Origin: Nitrospiraceae bacterium
GTDB lineage: Bacteria > Nitrospirota > Nitrospiria > Nitrospirales > Nitrospiraceae
Reading direction: 5' to 3'
Length of the DNA: 64,000 bases
NCBI GenBank assembly: GCA_919902505.1
Contig: CAKKRE010000018.1
Location: forward strand, 88,377 to 152,376
Shown: piece after piece, positions 1 to 6,989 of the stretch
How the letters are laid out: each line of letters starts with the position of its first letter
Numbering within the stretch: position 1 is the stretch's first letter
Translations under genes and position numbers: made by a program
The notes under the pieces: generated by a model
What the model saw: only the letters and a program-made list of their open reading frames with translations
Told to the model about the DNA's origin: nothing
Databases searched by the model: none

Positions 1-304
1 GGGTCGGGCCATCGGTGATTCTGATCTGTTTGGATTCCAGCGCCCGGATCGTGTCGTCCAGGTTCTCGACCTGAAAGGCGAGGTGCACCAGGTCTTCCTG
101 CACGGTCACCGGTCCGCTGGCGGGAAAGCTGCACAGTTCGATGAGTTCTTCACTGTTAGGAACTTTGAGAAACGCGAGGTGGGACCCACGCGGCGAGACC
201 TTGCGCTCCAGCACCTCCAGGCCCAATACGTTCTCGTAGAAGCGGATCGTCTGATCCATGTCAGTGACGCGCATGCGGGTGTGGAGGAGTTTTGTGACTT
301 TCAT
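1..304 (-). CDS. VOC/glyoxalase family protein, 3' part outside window
   Basis: Reading leftwards from the ATG at 302-304, about 101 residues of a vicinal-oxygen-chelate domain are visible before the window edge cuts the gene. The start (MKVTKLLHTRMRV) and the segment FYENVLGLEVLER are typical of glyoxalase I-like proteins. H8, the Glu in ELIEL and the His in VHLAF sit where lactoylglutathione lyase has its first three metal ligands; the fourth lies beyond the edge. The enzyme would isomerise hemithioacetals of methylglyoxal in the cytoplasm, but VOC proteins are diverse and a generic VOC protein is equally possible. The gene is followed upstream by an intergenic palindromic repeat. Confidence 0.85.
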   Translation of the reverse strand, partial: MKVTKLLHTRMRVTDMDQTIRFYENVLGLEVLERKVSPRGSHLAFLKVPNSEELIELCSFPASGPVTVQEDLVHLAFQVENLDDTIRALESKQIRITDGPT

Positions 305-310
305 ACGAGG

Positions 311-401
311 AGCTTATAGCAGATGGCGTATAGCTGATGGCAAGAGAAGAAATGAGAAGTGCTGCTATTTTCTCTTACTATAGGCTATTAGCCATTAGCT
401 C
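311..401. repeat. Dispersed palindromic repeat, ATGGCGTATAGCTGATGGC family
   Basis: The left arm (311-342) reads as tandem variants of ATGGCGTATAGCTGATGGC. The right arm (378-401) is CTATAGGCTATTAGCCATTAGCTC, whose reverse complement resembles the left arm. The same sequence family recurs near 18714-18795, 21186-21230, 50611-50647 and 55410-55473. The right arm runs into the 3' end of the GNAT gene and supplies its stop codon. Confidence 0.7.
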
Positions 402-886
402 TTTCGCGCCGGCCCGGCCGTTTTTCGCAGCAGAATTTCCGCGTAGCCGGGGATGAGAAAGTTCGGCATGGGACCGATTTCCTTATAGCCCTGCTTGCGG
501 TAGAAGGCCCGGGCGCCCTCGTTAAAGTCCGACACGCAGGCAAACATGTTGTTGGCCCGCGCGAAGGTGAGCGATTCGACATGGGACAGCAACCGGCCGC
601 CGAGCCCCTGGCCGATTGCCGACGGGGCGATCCCGAGTAATTCCAGATAGTCTCCGAACAGGAATTTTCTGCGCACGATGGCGATCCCCAGCACGTGTCC
701 ATCGATCTCCAGCACGAATGTGTCTCGTCCCGCGGGCAGCGGCGCAAAGATGCGGTTCCAATCGGCGGCGTTGAAGCCGAGCCGTTTCCAGGGGTCGGAG
801 CCGGTCAAAATCCCGACCACGGGATCGCGATCCTCCGCTCGCATGTCGCGAATTATGGTGCGGGTGTGACTGTCGATTGGTTGCAT
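395..886 (-). CDS. GNAT family N-acetyltransferase
   Basis: A 163-residue single-domain GNAT protein. The acetyl-CoA pyrophosphate loop is visible as IGQGLGGRLL (about residues 91-100), preceded by the beta-4 strand LELLGIAP and followed by the RAFYRKQGYKEIG segment characteristic of the family C-terminus. It would transfer an acetyl group from acetyl-CoA to an amine of unknown identity; the substrate cannot be read from sequence. I chose the ATG at 884-886 because homology begins soon after it, although the frame stays open further upstream. The start overlaps the end of the deacetylase gene by 34 bp, so the two are probably co-transcribed. The last codons (AAG AGC TAA) lie in a repeat arm. 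Confidence 0.85.
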   Translation of the reverse strand: MQPIDSHTRTIIRDMRAEDRDPVVGILTGSDPWKRLGFNAADWNRIFAPLPAGRDTFVLEIDGHVLGIAIVRRKFLFGDYLELLGIAPSAIGQGLGGRLLSHVESLTFARANNMFACVSDFNEGARAFYRKQGYKEIGPMPNFLIPGYAEILLRKTAGPARKS

Positions 887-1575
887 CGTAAGAGGTCCGA
901 CACGGTCATCGGGGTCAGGCCTTTGGCCGGCAACAGGGTGGCGGCCAGGGTTTCGGTCACTTCGCGGGTATGTTTGCCCTTGCCGTTGGCATGCATGACG
1001 ATCACACTGCCCGGTTTCATACGTTTCTGAACACGAGCCACGATCGCCTCTGCCGCCAGTGTCGGGTCGGGATCGCCGGATTCGATATTCCACAGGATGA
1101 ACTTGAGCCCGAGGGCTTTCACGGCGTCGACCGTTTGGTCGTTATATTCTCCATAGGGCGGCCGGAACAGGGTGGCGGGGCGACCGTATTTGGTCTTGAG
1201 CAGGCGCACCGGTCCCATGATTTCCTGTTGCTGGTCCTCGACCTCGTGCATCGGCAAATGGGCATGCACCTCGCCGTGGGTGCCGATTTCGAAAAACGGC
1301 ACGGCGAGCAGCTTCTTGACCTCGGCATCGTGTTTGGCCATCCAGCGGCCGGACATGAAAAATGTCGCCGGCACCTTATGCTCGATGAGGAAGTCGATCA
1401 GCTCCCGGTCGAATCCGAATGCCGTGCGCACGGGGCAGAGATCGTAGGTCAAAGCCACGGCAGGGCACGAAGCCGGCCCCGCCTTGATGACCTGCGCCTC
1501 CGCGAGAATAGCCTGAAGGGCGAGTGCCATTCCGCAGATCGCCGACAGTCTGATCCAGAACTGCTTGCCACGCAT
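853..1575 (-). CDS. NodB-type polysaccharide deacetylase family protein
   Basis: A 240-residue secreted protein: an N-terminal hydrophobic signal (about residues 7-26, ending AEA) and a NodB/carbohydrate esterase 4 domain. Visible motifs are motif 1 as TYDLCP (43-48), motif 2 as THGEVH (H100, H104), motif 3 as FRPPYGEY, a tryptophan strand ILWNIESGDP and a final VIVMHAN. In the canonical TFDDG motif the second Asp binds the metal; here it is Leu followed by Cys, so the metal site differs from classical chitin or peptidoglycan deacetylases, as in a recognised TFDLC-like subgroup. It likely removes acetyl groups from an envelope glycan, but substrate and activity are uncertain. Confidence 0.85.
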   Translation of the reverse strand: MRGKQFWIRLSAICGMALALQAILAEAQVIKAGPASCPAVALTYDLCPVRTAFGFDRELIDFLIEHKVPATFFMSGRWMAKHDAEVKKLLAVPFFEIGTHGEVHAHLPMHEVEDQQQEIMGPVRLLKTKYGRPATLFRPPYGEYNDQTVDAVKALGLKFILWNIESGDPDPTLAAEAIVARVQKRMKPGSVIVMHANGKGKHTREVTETLAATLLPAKGLTPMTVSDLLRCNQSTVTPAP

Positions 1576-1581
1576 GGGCGC

Positions 1582-1648
1582 AGTATACCCGAAGGCACGA
1601 AGCGGCGATAGTTGACGCTCTGTCAGGGTGGCTGCTACGGTGAAATTA
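1582..1648. promoter_or_regulatory. Divergent promoter region, possibly leaderless both ways
   Basis: On the plus strand TTGACG (1612-1617), an 18-bp spacer and TACGGT (1636-1641) place transcription start close to the ATG at 1648. On the minus strand the box TATACT (1582-1587 read in reverse) lies only 6 bp from the deacetylase ATG at 1575. Both transcripts could therefore be leaderless. The -35 for the minus strand is weak. Box matches by eye only. Confidence 0.35.
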
Positions 1649-2826
1649 TGCAGGGCCCAGACTGGAAAATCGGCCGGATGTTCGGGATTCCCATCCACGT
1701 GCACGCCTCGTGGCTCTTTGTCTTTTTCTTTGTGACCTGGTCGCTGGCGACGGGCTATTTGCCCGACGTGCTGCCCGGTCTCACCGAGCCGCGATATTGG
1801 GCGATGGGCGGTGTGGCGGCCATCCTCCTGTTTGCGTCTGTCCTGCTGCACGAGCTCGGCCATTCTCTGGTGGCTCTTCGGTATCGGATTCCGATCAGTC
1901 AGATCACCCTGTTTATCTTCGGGGGTGTGGCGCAGATGCGAAAGGAACCGCCGCATCCCCGGGCTGAGTTCTTGATTGCGATTGCCGGCCCGATCGTGAG
2001 CTTTCTTCTCGCGGGTCTGTGCATCGGCCTGGTCTCGCTGTTGGAGTTCCTTCCGACCGGATCCTCCGTGCACGGGTTGGTGGCGTTGGGGACGCTGCTC
2101 GGGATGGTCAACACTCAGCTGGGTTTGTTTAATCTGCTCCCGGGTTTTCCCCTGGACGGCGGTCGAGCCTTGCGGGCCGGGTTGTGGGCCTGGAGTAAGG
2201 ACTACTATCGCGCGACAAGTCAGGCGGCATTGGTCGGGTTGTTGTTCGGCGTGAGCTTCGGCCTCTTCGGGGCCTTCCTCCTTGTCGGAGCTCTTTCCGG
2301 TACCGTCTCCGGCGCTCTGGCGAGCAGTGGGGGCTGGATCGTATTGCTGGGGGCGTTTTTGTTCGCCGCCGCGCGCGGGAGCCGGAAGCAGGCCGCCATC
2401 CGCGGGTCACTGGCGTCGGTGCCGGTCCGCGAGTTGATGGTCAGCAACGTCGTGGCCTTATCTCCCGACACCACGTTGGAAGAGGCCGTGAACCAGTATT
2501 TTCTCCCCTACGGCTACGGAGGATTCCCTGTGGTGCAGGACGGCCGGCTGGTCGGTGTCGTGGGGGTGCGCGATGTGCAGACGGTGAGCAATGGGCTCTG
2601 GGCGTTCCGCCGGGTGGCCGATATCATGCAAACCTCCAGCGACGACATGGTGGTGTCGCCGGATCTCTCGGCGATGCAGGCGTTGGAGCAGATGTTGGCG
2701 CTGGGGGCCGAGCGGCTTGTGGTCGTTCAAGACGGGCAACTGCTGGGCCTGGTGACGCGCGCATCTATCGGGCATTTCATTGAGCAGCGACATCCTTCTG
2801 GGATGGGATCTTCCTCAGAGCGATAG
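1648..2826 (+). CDS. Site-2 protease family metalloprotease with C-terminal CBS pair
   Basis: A 392-residue polytopic membrane protein. HELGH at 68-72 is the zinc-binding, catalytic motif of S2P (M50) proteases, and NLLPGFPLDGGRAL (162-175) carries the third zinc ligand D170. Several further hydrophobic segments follow up to about residue 245. The C-terminal part (about 255-380) has two CBS motifs, beginning VRELMVSNVV and VADIMQTSSD, which commonly bind adenosyl ligands. The enzyme would cleave transmembrane substrates within the bilayer, perhaps under adenine-nucleotide control. The ATG at 1648 was chosen because the amphipathic N-terminus of the family begins there. It is transcribed alone, convergent with the YihY gene. 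Confidence 0.9.
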   Translation: MQGPDWKIGRMFGIPIHVHASWLFVFFFVTWSLATGYLPDVLPGLTEPRYWAMGGVAAILLFASVLLHELGHSLVALRYRIPISQITLFIFGGVAQMRKEPPHPRAEFLIAIAGPIVSFLLAGLCIGLVSLLEFLPTGSSVHGLVALGTLLGMVNTQLGLFNLLPGFPLDGGRALRAGLWAWSKDYYRATSQAALVGLLFGVSFGLFGAFLLVGALSGTVSGALASSGGWIVLLGAFLFAAARGSRKQAAIRGSLASVPVRELMVSNVVALSPDTTLEEAVNQYFLPYGYGGFPVVQDGRLVGVVGVRDVQTVSNGLWAFRRVADIMQTSSDDMVVSPDLSAMQALEQMLALGAERLVVVQDGQLLGLVTRASIGHFIEQRHPSGMGSSSER

Positions 2827-2953
2827 CGGGGGCAGGGTATCGCCGCATAGCGGTCGTGACTCTGACCGTCGGTACTCCCCGCAGCGAAACTTTCCACTCA
2901 CATCAAGTGAATCCCACCGATCAGATCGCGCGCGTTCGCCTTACGGGAGCGGC

Positions 2954-3805
2954 TTAACGAGGCAGGTTGGGCGGAGACTGCGGTAGGCACGGCCGTCTGC
3001 ATTGGCATTCGTGGGTCACGACTGCGCCGAGGAGCACCAGCGCCGAGGAATAGTAGACCCAGAGCATGAGGAGCACCACTTCGAGCAATGACCCGTACAG
3101 TTGTGTGTAGACGGCGGCATCTTCCAGATAGGTCACGAACAGGGCTTTGGCAGACACCCACAAGAGGCTGAACACCGCCCCTCCGATCGTCGCCTCCCGC
3201 CACGTGGGCCGCTGATGCGGAAGAAATCGATAGAGACAGGTGACGGAGGCGAACGCGAGCAGGAACGGGAGCGAATAGGCGATCAGAAAATCATGGGCGG
3301 CGATGGCGACCAGGTTCATGCCGAGGAAGCGGGGCGCATAGGCCGTCAGCAGTTCGATGGCCTGAGTAGCGACGAACGAGATGAGCGTCAAAAATCCCAA
3401 CATCCAAATCAACGTGACGGCGACCAGCGTTGAGATCAACGGATGCCGCTTGGCCGCCGTGCCGAACACCGTGTTCATGGCATAGTCCAATTCATAAAAT
3501 ACCAGCGCGCTGAACCAGCCGAACGCGAGAAACACCGCCCAACGGACCTCTTCCTGTTCAGCCACGCGTCGAATGTCTCGGGCCAGACGTTCGCCCATGC
3601 TGGGGAGAAAGCCTTTCAGGAACCCCAGCAGAAATTGATACCCGATCACATCCTGGCTGACGATGAAGCTGATGCCGTACAGCAACAGGAAAACCATGGG
3701 GAAAAGCGACAACAGGGAGAAGAAGGCCAGTGAGGCGGCCAGGCTGAGACAGCCGCGCCGTCGGAAGGTGTCGAAGATGTTGGAGAGGAAATGCGAGACA
3801 TTCAT
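2954..3805 (-). CDS. YihY/BrkB family inner-membrane protein
   Basis: A 283-residue membrane protein with about six hydrophobic segments, the usual length for YihY (BrkB, formerly misnamed RNase BN). Family features are the N-terminal LAASLAFFSLLSLFPMVFLL and the final LMLWVYYSSALVLLGAVVTHECQ. The molecular role of this family is not established; it is often annotated as a transporter-like or virulence-associated membrane protein. It starts at the ATG complementary to 3803-3805 and diverges from the three-gene operon at 3913. A Cys-rich tail (ECQCRRPCLPQ) follows the last membrane segment. Confidence 0.9.
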   Translation of the reverse strand: MNVSHFLSNIFDTFRRRGCLSLAASLAFFSLLSLFPMVFLLLYGISFIVSQDVIGYQFLLGFLKGFLPSMGERLARDIRRVAEQEEVRWAVFLAFGWFSALVFYELDYAMNTVFGTAAKRHPLISTLVAVTLIWMLGFLTLISFVATQAIELLTAYAPRFLGMNLVAIAAHDFLIAYSLPFLLAFASVTCLYRFLPHQRPTWREATIGGAVFSLLWVSAKALFVTYLEDAAVYTQLYGSLLEVVLLMLWVYYSSALVLLGAVVTHECQCRRPCLPQSPPNLPR

Positions 3806-3869
3806 GGCTGCGCGTGCAGACTAACACGATGAAGAGAGCCTGGGATAGGTAGTCACCTGGAGAGTGTCG

Positions 3870-3875
3870 TATACT
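3870..3875 (+). promoter_or_regulatory. Candidate -10 box of the three-gene operon
   Basis: TATACT lies 37 bp upstream of the ATG at 3913 in the only sizeable gap before the operon. No convincing -35 box is seen at 16-18 bp, so an activator or an unusual promoter is possible. A GAGAGG Shine-Dalgarno-like string precedes the ATG. Confidence 0.35.
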
Positions 3876-3912
3876 GCCGCGGGGATCACTGTACGGGTGA
3901 GAGGTCGTCTGA

Positions 3913-4869
3913 ATGGAACATCGCCGGACTCTTATTGTCGCGAATAAGAATTGGGAGGCCACGGCGCTCATGACCGTTCTTCTGGATGCTCAAGCCTGCC
4001 CGCCTCATTTCCCTTGGCCGATTCGGCTGAATCATCCCCGCACACCTACAAGTGACTGGCGGAATCCACGCCCAAGAGGCGTATTTCATTTTGAAGGACT
4101 GCCTCAGGATGTACGCGGTAGCGTCGAGGTTGAGGTCTGGTGCATTCAGGATGCGATGGATCCTTCAGTGTCTTCGTCCAATACAAAGGAAAAGATCCGG
4201 ATCTTGCCGCAGCTGTTCGGCGGGATCGATGCAATGCCGGACTTGGTAGTCGCATTCGGTACGGCTGGTTTCCCCGGTGAAAAGAGCTACAACGGATGTG
4301 TCGTCGTCGGTCCCCATGTGTTTATTCACGACCCATTCAGAGATAGTCCGTCCGCGAGCGGTCACTATTGGCACCATGAACGAACTGATTGCCTGATTCT
4401 GTCACCGCCACTGTCTCGTGATTTGTTCAAAGTTCCCAGAGCGGTGTTCGGCGAATCCCTCCACTCCGAGGTAGAGGCTCGCTTCATTGCTCCGCCGATG
4501 AATCCGGCAGCCGATCTGGCTCTGTTGGCGGACGGGGATTACACCGCCGTGGGGGTCGTCAATATTACAAACTATGACGACTATAAGTGGGCTGATGAGA
4601 AGGCGCTTCGCGCGTTTGAATCGGTGAGCCGTTCCTCTGGTACACAAGCGCGCGTCGGTTCTCTGGAAACGACTCATGGCATCATCAGGCTCCAGTCAGA
4701 AGTTCCCTTTATCTTTGTATCGGGAGTCACGGATCGTATCGGTCATTTCGATACCGATGTCGGGGTGCGTCCCTATGCGCAAAACTTTTCTTGTGCGCAC
4801 AATGCCGGGGTAGCGACGGCTTGGCTTATCCCCAGACTGGTCGAATTTTTGATGGCGCAAGGCTTATGA
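3913..4869 (+). CDS. Nucleoside phosphorylase/nucleosidase-fold protein, first gene of candidate defence operon
   Basis: A 318-residue protein with marks of the PNP/MTAN superfamily: a first strand TLIVANKNWEATAL (6-19), the glycine loop VVAFGTAG (112-119) followed by GCVVVGPHVFIHD, a late region with SLETTHG (E252 aligning with the ribose-binding Glu), then VPFIFVSGVTDRIGHFD (264-280) where D274 matches the catalytic Asp of the SD motif, and a final helix after FSCAHNAG. No signal peptide or membrane segment is present, so it is cytoplasmic. Family members cleave the N-glycosidic bond of nucleosides or nucleotides; PNP-fold ATP nucleosidases are known effectors of phage defence (for example in Detocs). 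The sequence is diverged and the substrate is unknown. Its stop overlaps the next start as ATGA. Confidence 0.7.
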   Translation: MEHRRTLIVANKNWEATALMTVLLDAQACPPHFPWPIRLNHPRTPTSDWRNPRPRGVFHFEGLPQDVRGSVEVEVWCIQDAMDPSVSSSNTKEKIRILPQLFGGIDAMPDLVVAFGTAGFPGEKSYNGCVVVGPHVFIHDPFRDSPSASGHYWHHERTDCLILSPPLSRDLFKVPRAVFGESLHSEVEARFIAPPMNPAADLALLADGDYTAVGVVNITNYDDYKWADEKALRAFESVSRSSGTQARVGSLETTHGIIRLQSEVPFIFVSGVTDRIGHFDTDVGVRPYAQNFSCAHNAGVATAWLIPRLVEFLMAQGL

Positions 4870-6122
4870 AGGTTTGTATCCACCGTGGAACCCAGGAAGT
4901 CGGCGGAACCTGCATCGAGGTGGAGTCCGCGGGAAAGCGCATCGTGCTCGATGTCGGACTTCCGCTGAATGCCGAATCGTCGATCAGACACCTGCCCAAG
5001 GTGAGAGGGTTTCGAACATCGGATTCATCGCTCCTCGCCGTGCTGCTCTCGCATCCGCATCAAGACCACTATGGCCTCGCACACTTTCTATCGCCTGACA
5101 TCCGGATAATCATGGGAGCGGCCGGAGCACGAATGCTCAAGGCAGCTGCCTTATTCACCCCATCAGGAGCGACATTCAACCGTCTTACTGGCATTGAAGA
5201 CAGGAAACCACTCGTTGTCGGACCATTTACGATCACTCCCTACCTAAACGATCACTCAGCCTACGATGCCTATTCATTGCTCGTCGCCGCCGACGGAGAG
5301 CGGTTATTCTATTCCGGTGATTTTCGCGGGCATGGTCGCAAGGGGGCGCTCTTTGAACGTTTCTTGGAGCATCCACCCTCCGATGTGGATGTGCTGCTCA
5401 TGGAGGGAACCACCATTGGGCGTTCGGCTTCCGAAGGCAAATCCAAGACCGAACAAGAGCTTGAGCAATCTTTCATCGAACACATTGAAGGCACCAAGGG
5501 AATGGTGCTGGTATGGACCTCCGGTCAGAATATCGACCGCCTCGTGACGATATTCAAAGCCTGTCGGAAAGCGGGCAGGCAACTCATTCTGGATCTGTAC
5601 ACAGCGGAAATTCTCCGTGCGACCGGTAATCTCAAGTTGCCGCAGGCGACATGGAATGGCGTAAAGGTTTTCCTCCCTGCCTCACAGAAACGGCAAATCA
5701 AAAAAATGAGGCGGTACGACATTGTAAATCGGTACGCCGATTCGCGCATCTATCCGGAAGCCTTGGCCGATGAGGCCGCTCGTTCCGTGATGTTGTTTCG
5801 GCCGTCCATGACGAAAGAGCTGGAACGAGCAGAGTGCATAGAAGGGAGTCGTGTGGTCTATTCTTTGTGGAGCGGATATTTGAAGCAGGAGAAACAACAA
5901 CCCTTTCTCGAATGGTTGACGCGGCACGGCATTCCACTCGCCCATTGCCATACCTCCGGCCACGCATCCCCGGAAGATCTACGCAGGTTCGCCAAGACTG
6001 TTGCGCCTAGGATGCTGGTTCCCATTCACTCGTTTGAAGGGCGACGATTCAAAGACTATTTCGATCATGTTGAAGTGAAGCAAGATGGGCAATGGTGGGA
6101 GGTGCCGCGTGTTGGAGACTAA
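4866..6122 (+). CDS. Beta-CASP metallo-beta-lactamase (RNase J-like), second gene of candidate defence operon
   Basis: A 418-residue cytoplasmic protein. The zinc motif HPHQDH is at 63-68, NDHSAYDAY holds H130, SGDFRGHG holds D152, and the beta-CASP signatures HTSGHAS (362-368) and PIHSFEG (H388) are present, so all ligands of a two-metal RNase J/CPSF-73-like active site are in place. The residues between about 175 and 345 form the inserted beta-CASP domain. Length is shorter than RNase J1 (about 555), lacking its C-terminal domain. A nuclease acting on RNA or DNA is the best guess. It is translationally coupled to the upstream nucleosidase-like gene (ATGA) and overlaps the next gene by 14 bp, so the three products are probably made in fixed ratio. 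Confidence 0.85.
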   Translation: MKVCIHRGTQEVGGTCIEVESAGKRIVLDVGLPLNAESSIRHLPKVRGFRTSDSSLLAVLLSHPHQDHYGLAHFLSPDIRIIMGAAGARMLKAAALFTPSGATFNRLTGIEDRKPLVVGPFTITPYLNDHSAYDAYSLLVAADGERLFYSGDFRGHGRKGALFERFLEHPPSDVDVLLMEGTTIGRSASEGKSKTEQELEQSFIEHIEGTKGMVLVWTSGQNIDRLVTIFKACRKAGRQLILDLYTAEILRATGNLKLPQATWNGVKVFLPASQKRQIKKMRRYDIVNRYADSRIYPEALADEAARSVMLFRPSMTKELERAECIEGSRVVYSLWSGYLKQEKQQPFLEWLTRHGIPLAHCHTSGHASPEDLRRFAKTVAPRMLVPIHSFEGRRFKDYFDHVEVKQDGQWWEVPRVGD

Positions 6123-6969
6123 TCCAAACGGAAAAAAGCAAAACATTCTGTTCGATGTCGATACAATCATAGACAAGAGCCTCAAGGTCAAGTCCGGAAA
6201 GAGCCCGCATTTCAAGCGAAAGGAAAGTTGTCAGATACTGAGCTGCCATCCGTTGGATGATCTCGATATGCTGGAGCTGATCGAGGAGATCTATACTCAA
6301 ATCAAAGGCAACTGGAAGCATGCGTGCTTCCAGCAAGGGTCAAAGGAAAATTGGCGGTTCAAACTTAATCCAGAGATTTCCCTGCGCAACAAGAGTCCCG
6401 AGGTTAAGCTTGAAAGAGCCATTGCCAGGATAGTTAAAGCCAGCCCCTTGGAACGTGATTGTTGGGCGAATCAGGTTCCGACCGCTTCAGGGCTGGTACC
6501 TCCTCACAACGACAAACATCGCAACATCGATCTGATCCATAGGTGTGCTGAGGGGGAATACGAGTTCATCGAGTTGAAAGTTGCCGACTCAACCCCACTC
6601 TATGCGGCGATGGAAATTCTGTTGTACGGTCTTCTGTATGTCCTCCGCCGTCGAAAGCCCATGTCTCAGGAAGCCATCATCGAATCAGAAGACACGCTGA
6701 AACAGCGGGCACTGCTAAAGGCAGATCTCATTCATTTGCGAGTACTTACACCGTCTGAGTACTACAAAGGATATGACCTTGCGTGGCTGGAAGGTAAGAT
6801 GAGGGAGGGGCTAAGCAAGATGGTGGATGTCTGGGAGTTACCCTTCAAAATGGACTTTGAGTTCCAATACATGCCATCCATCAAGACGGACGACCTGACC
6901 ACAGATATTGCCGATCACCGAATTGAAGAGATGCTGAGAAATCGTCAGCCGTTCTACGGTCCAAAGTAG
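6109..6969 (+). CDS. PD-(D/E)XK nuclease-like protein, third gene of candidate defence operon
   Basis: A 286-residue protein not recognised as a named family. Around residues 100-160 it shows a PD-(D/E)XK arrangement: LERAI (E102), NIDLI (D141) and FIELKV (E155, K157), followed by a helix PLYAAMEILLYGLLYVLRR as in restriction endonuclease-like folds. I chose the GTG at 6109 because GGAGG at 6098-6102 lies 6 nt upstream; a TTG follows directly. It overlaps the beta-CASP gene by 14 bp. Hand counts of two 60-bp stretches give about 50 percent GC, visibly below the nuo genes, hinting at transfer. It ends 20 bp from the convergent nuoN. Confidence 0.65.
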   Translation: MLETNPNGKKQNILFDVDTIIDKSLKVKSGKSPHFKRKESCQILSCHPLDDLDMLELIEEIYTQIKGNWKHACFQQGSKENWRFKLNPEISLRNKSPEVKLERAIARIVKASPLERDCWANQVPTASGLVPPHNDKHRNIDLIHRCAEGEYEFIELKVADSTPLYAAMEILLYGLLYVLRRRKPMSQEAIIESEDTLKQRALLKADLIHLRVLTPSEYYKGYDLAWLEGKMREGLSKMVDVWELPFKMDFEFQYMPSIKTDDLTTDIADHRIEEMLRNRQPFYGPK

Positions 6970-6989
6970 ACAATTCGTTCGCCGAGCGC

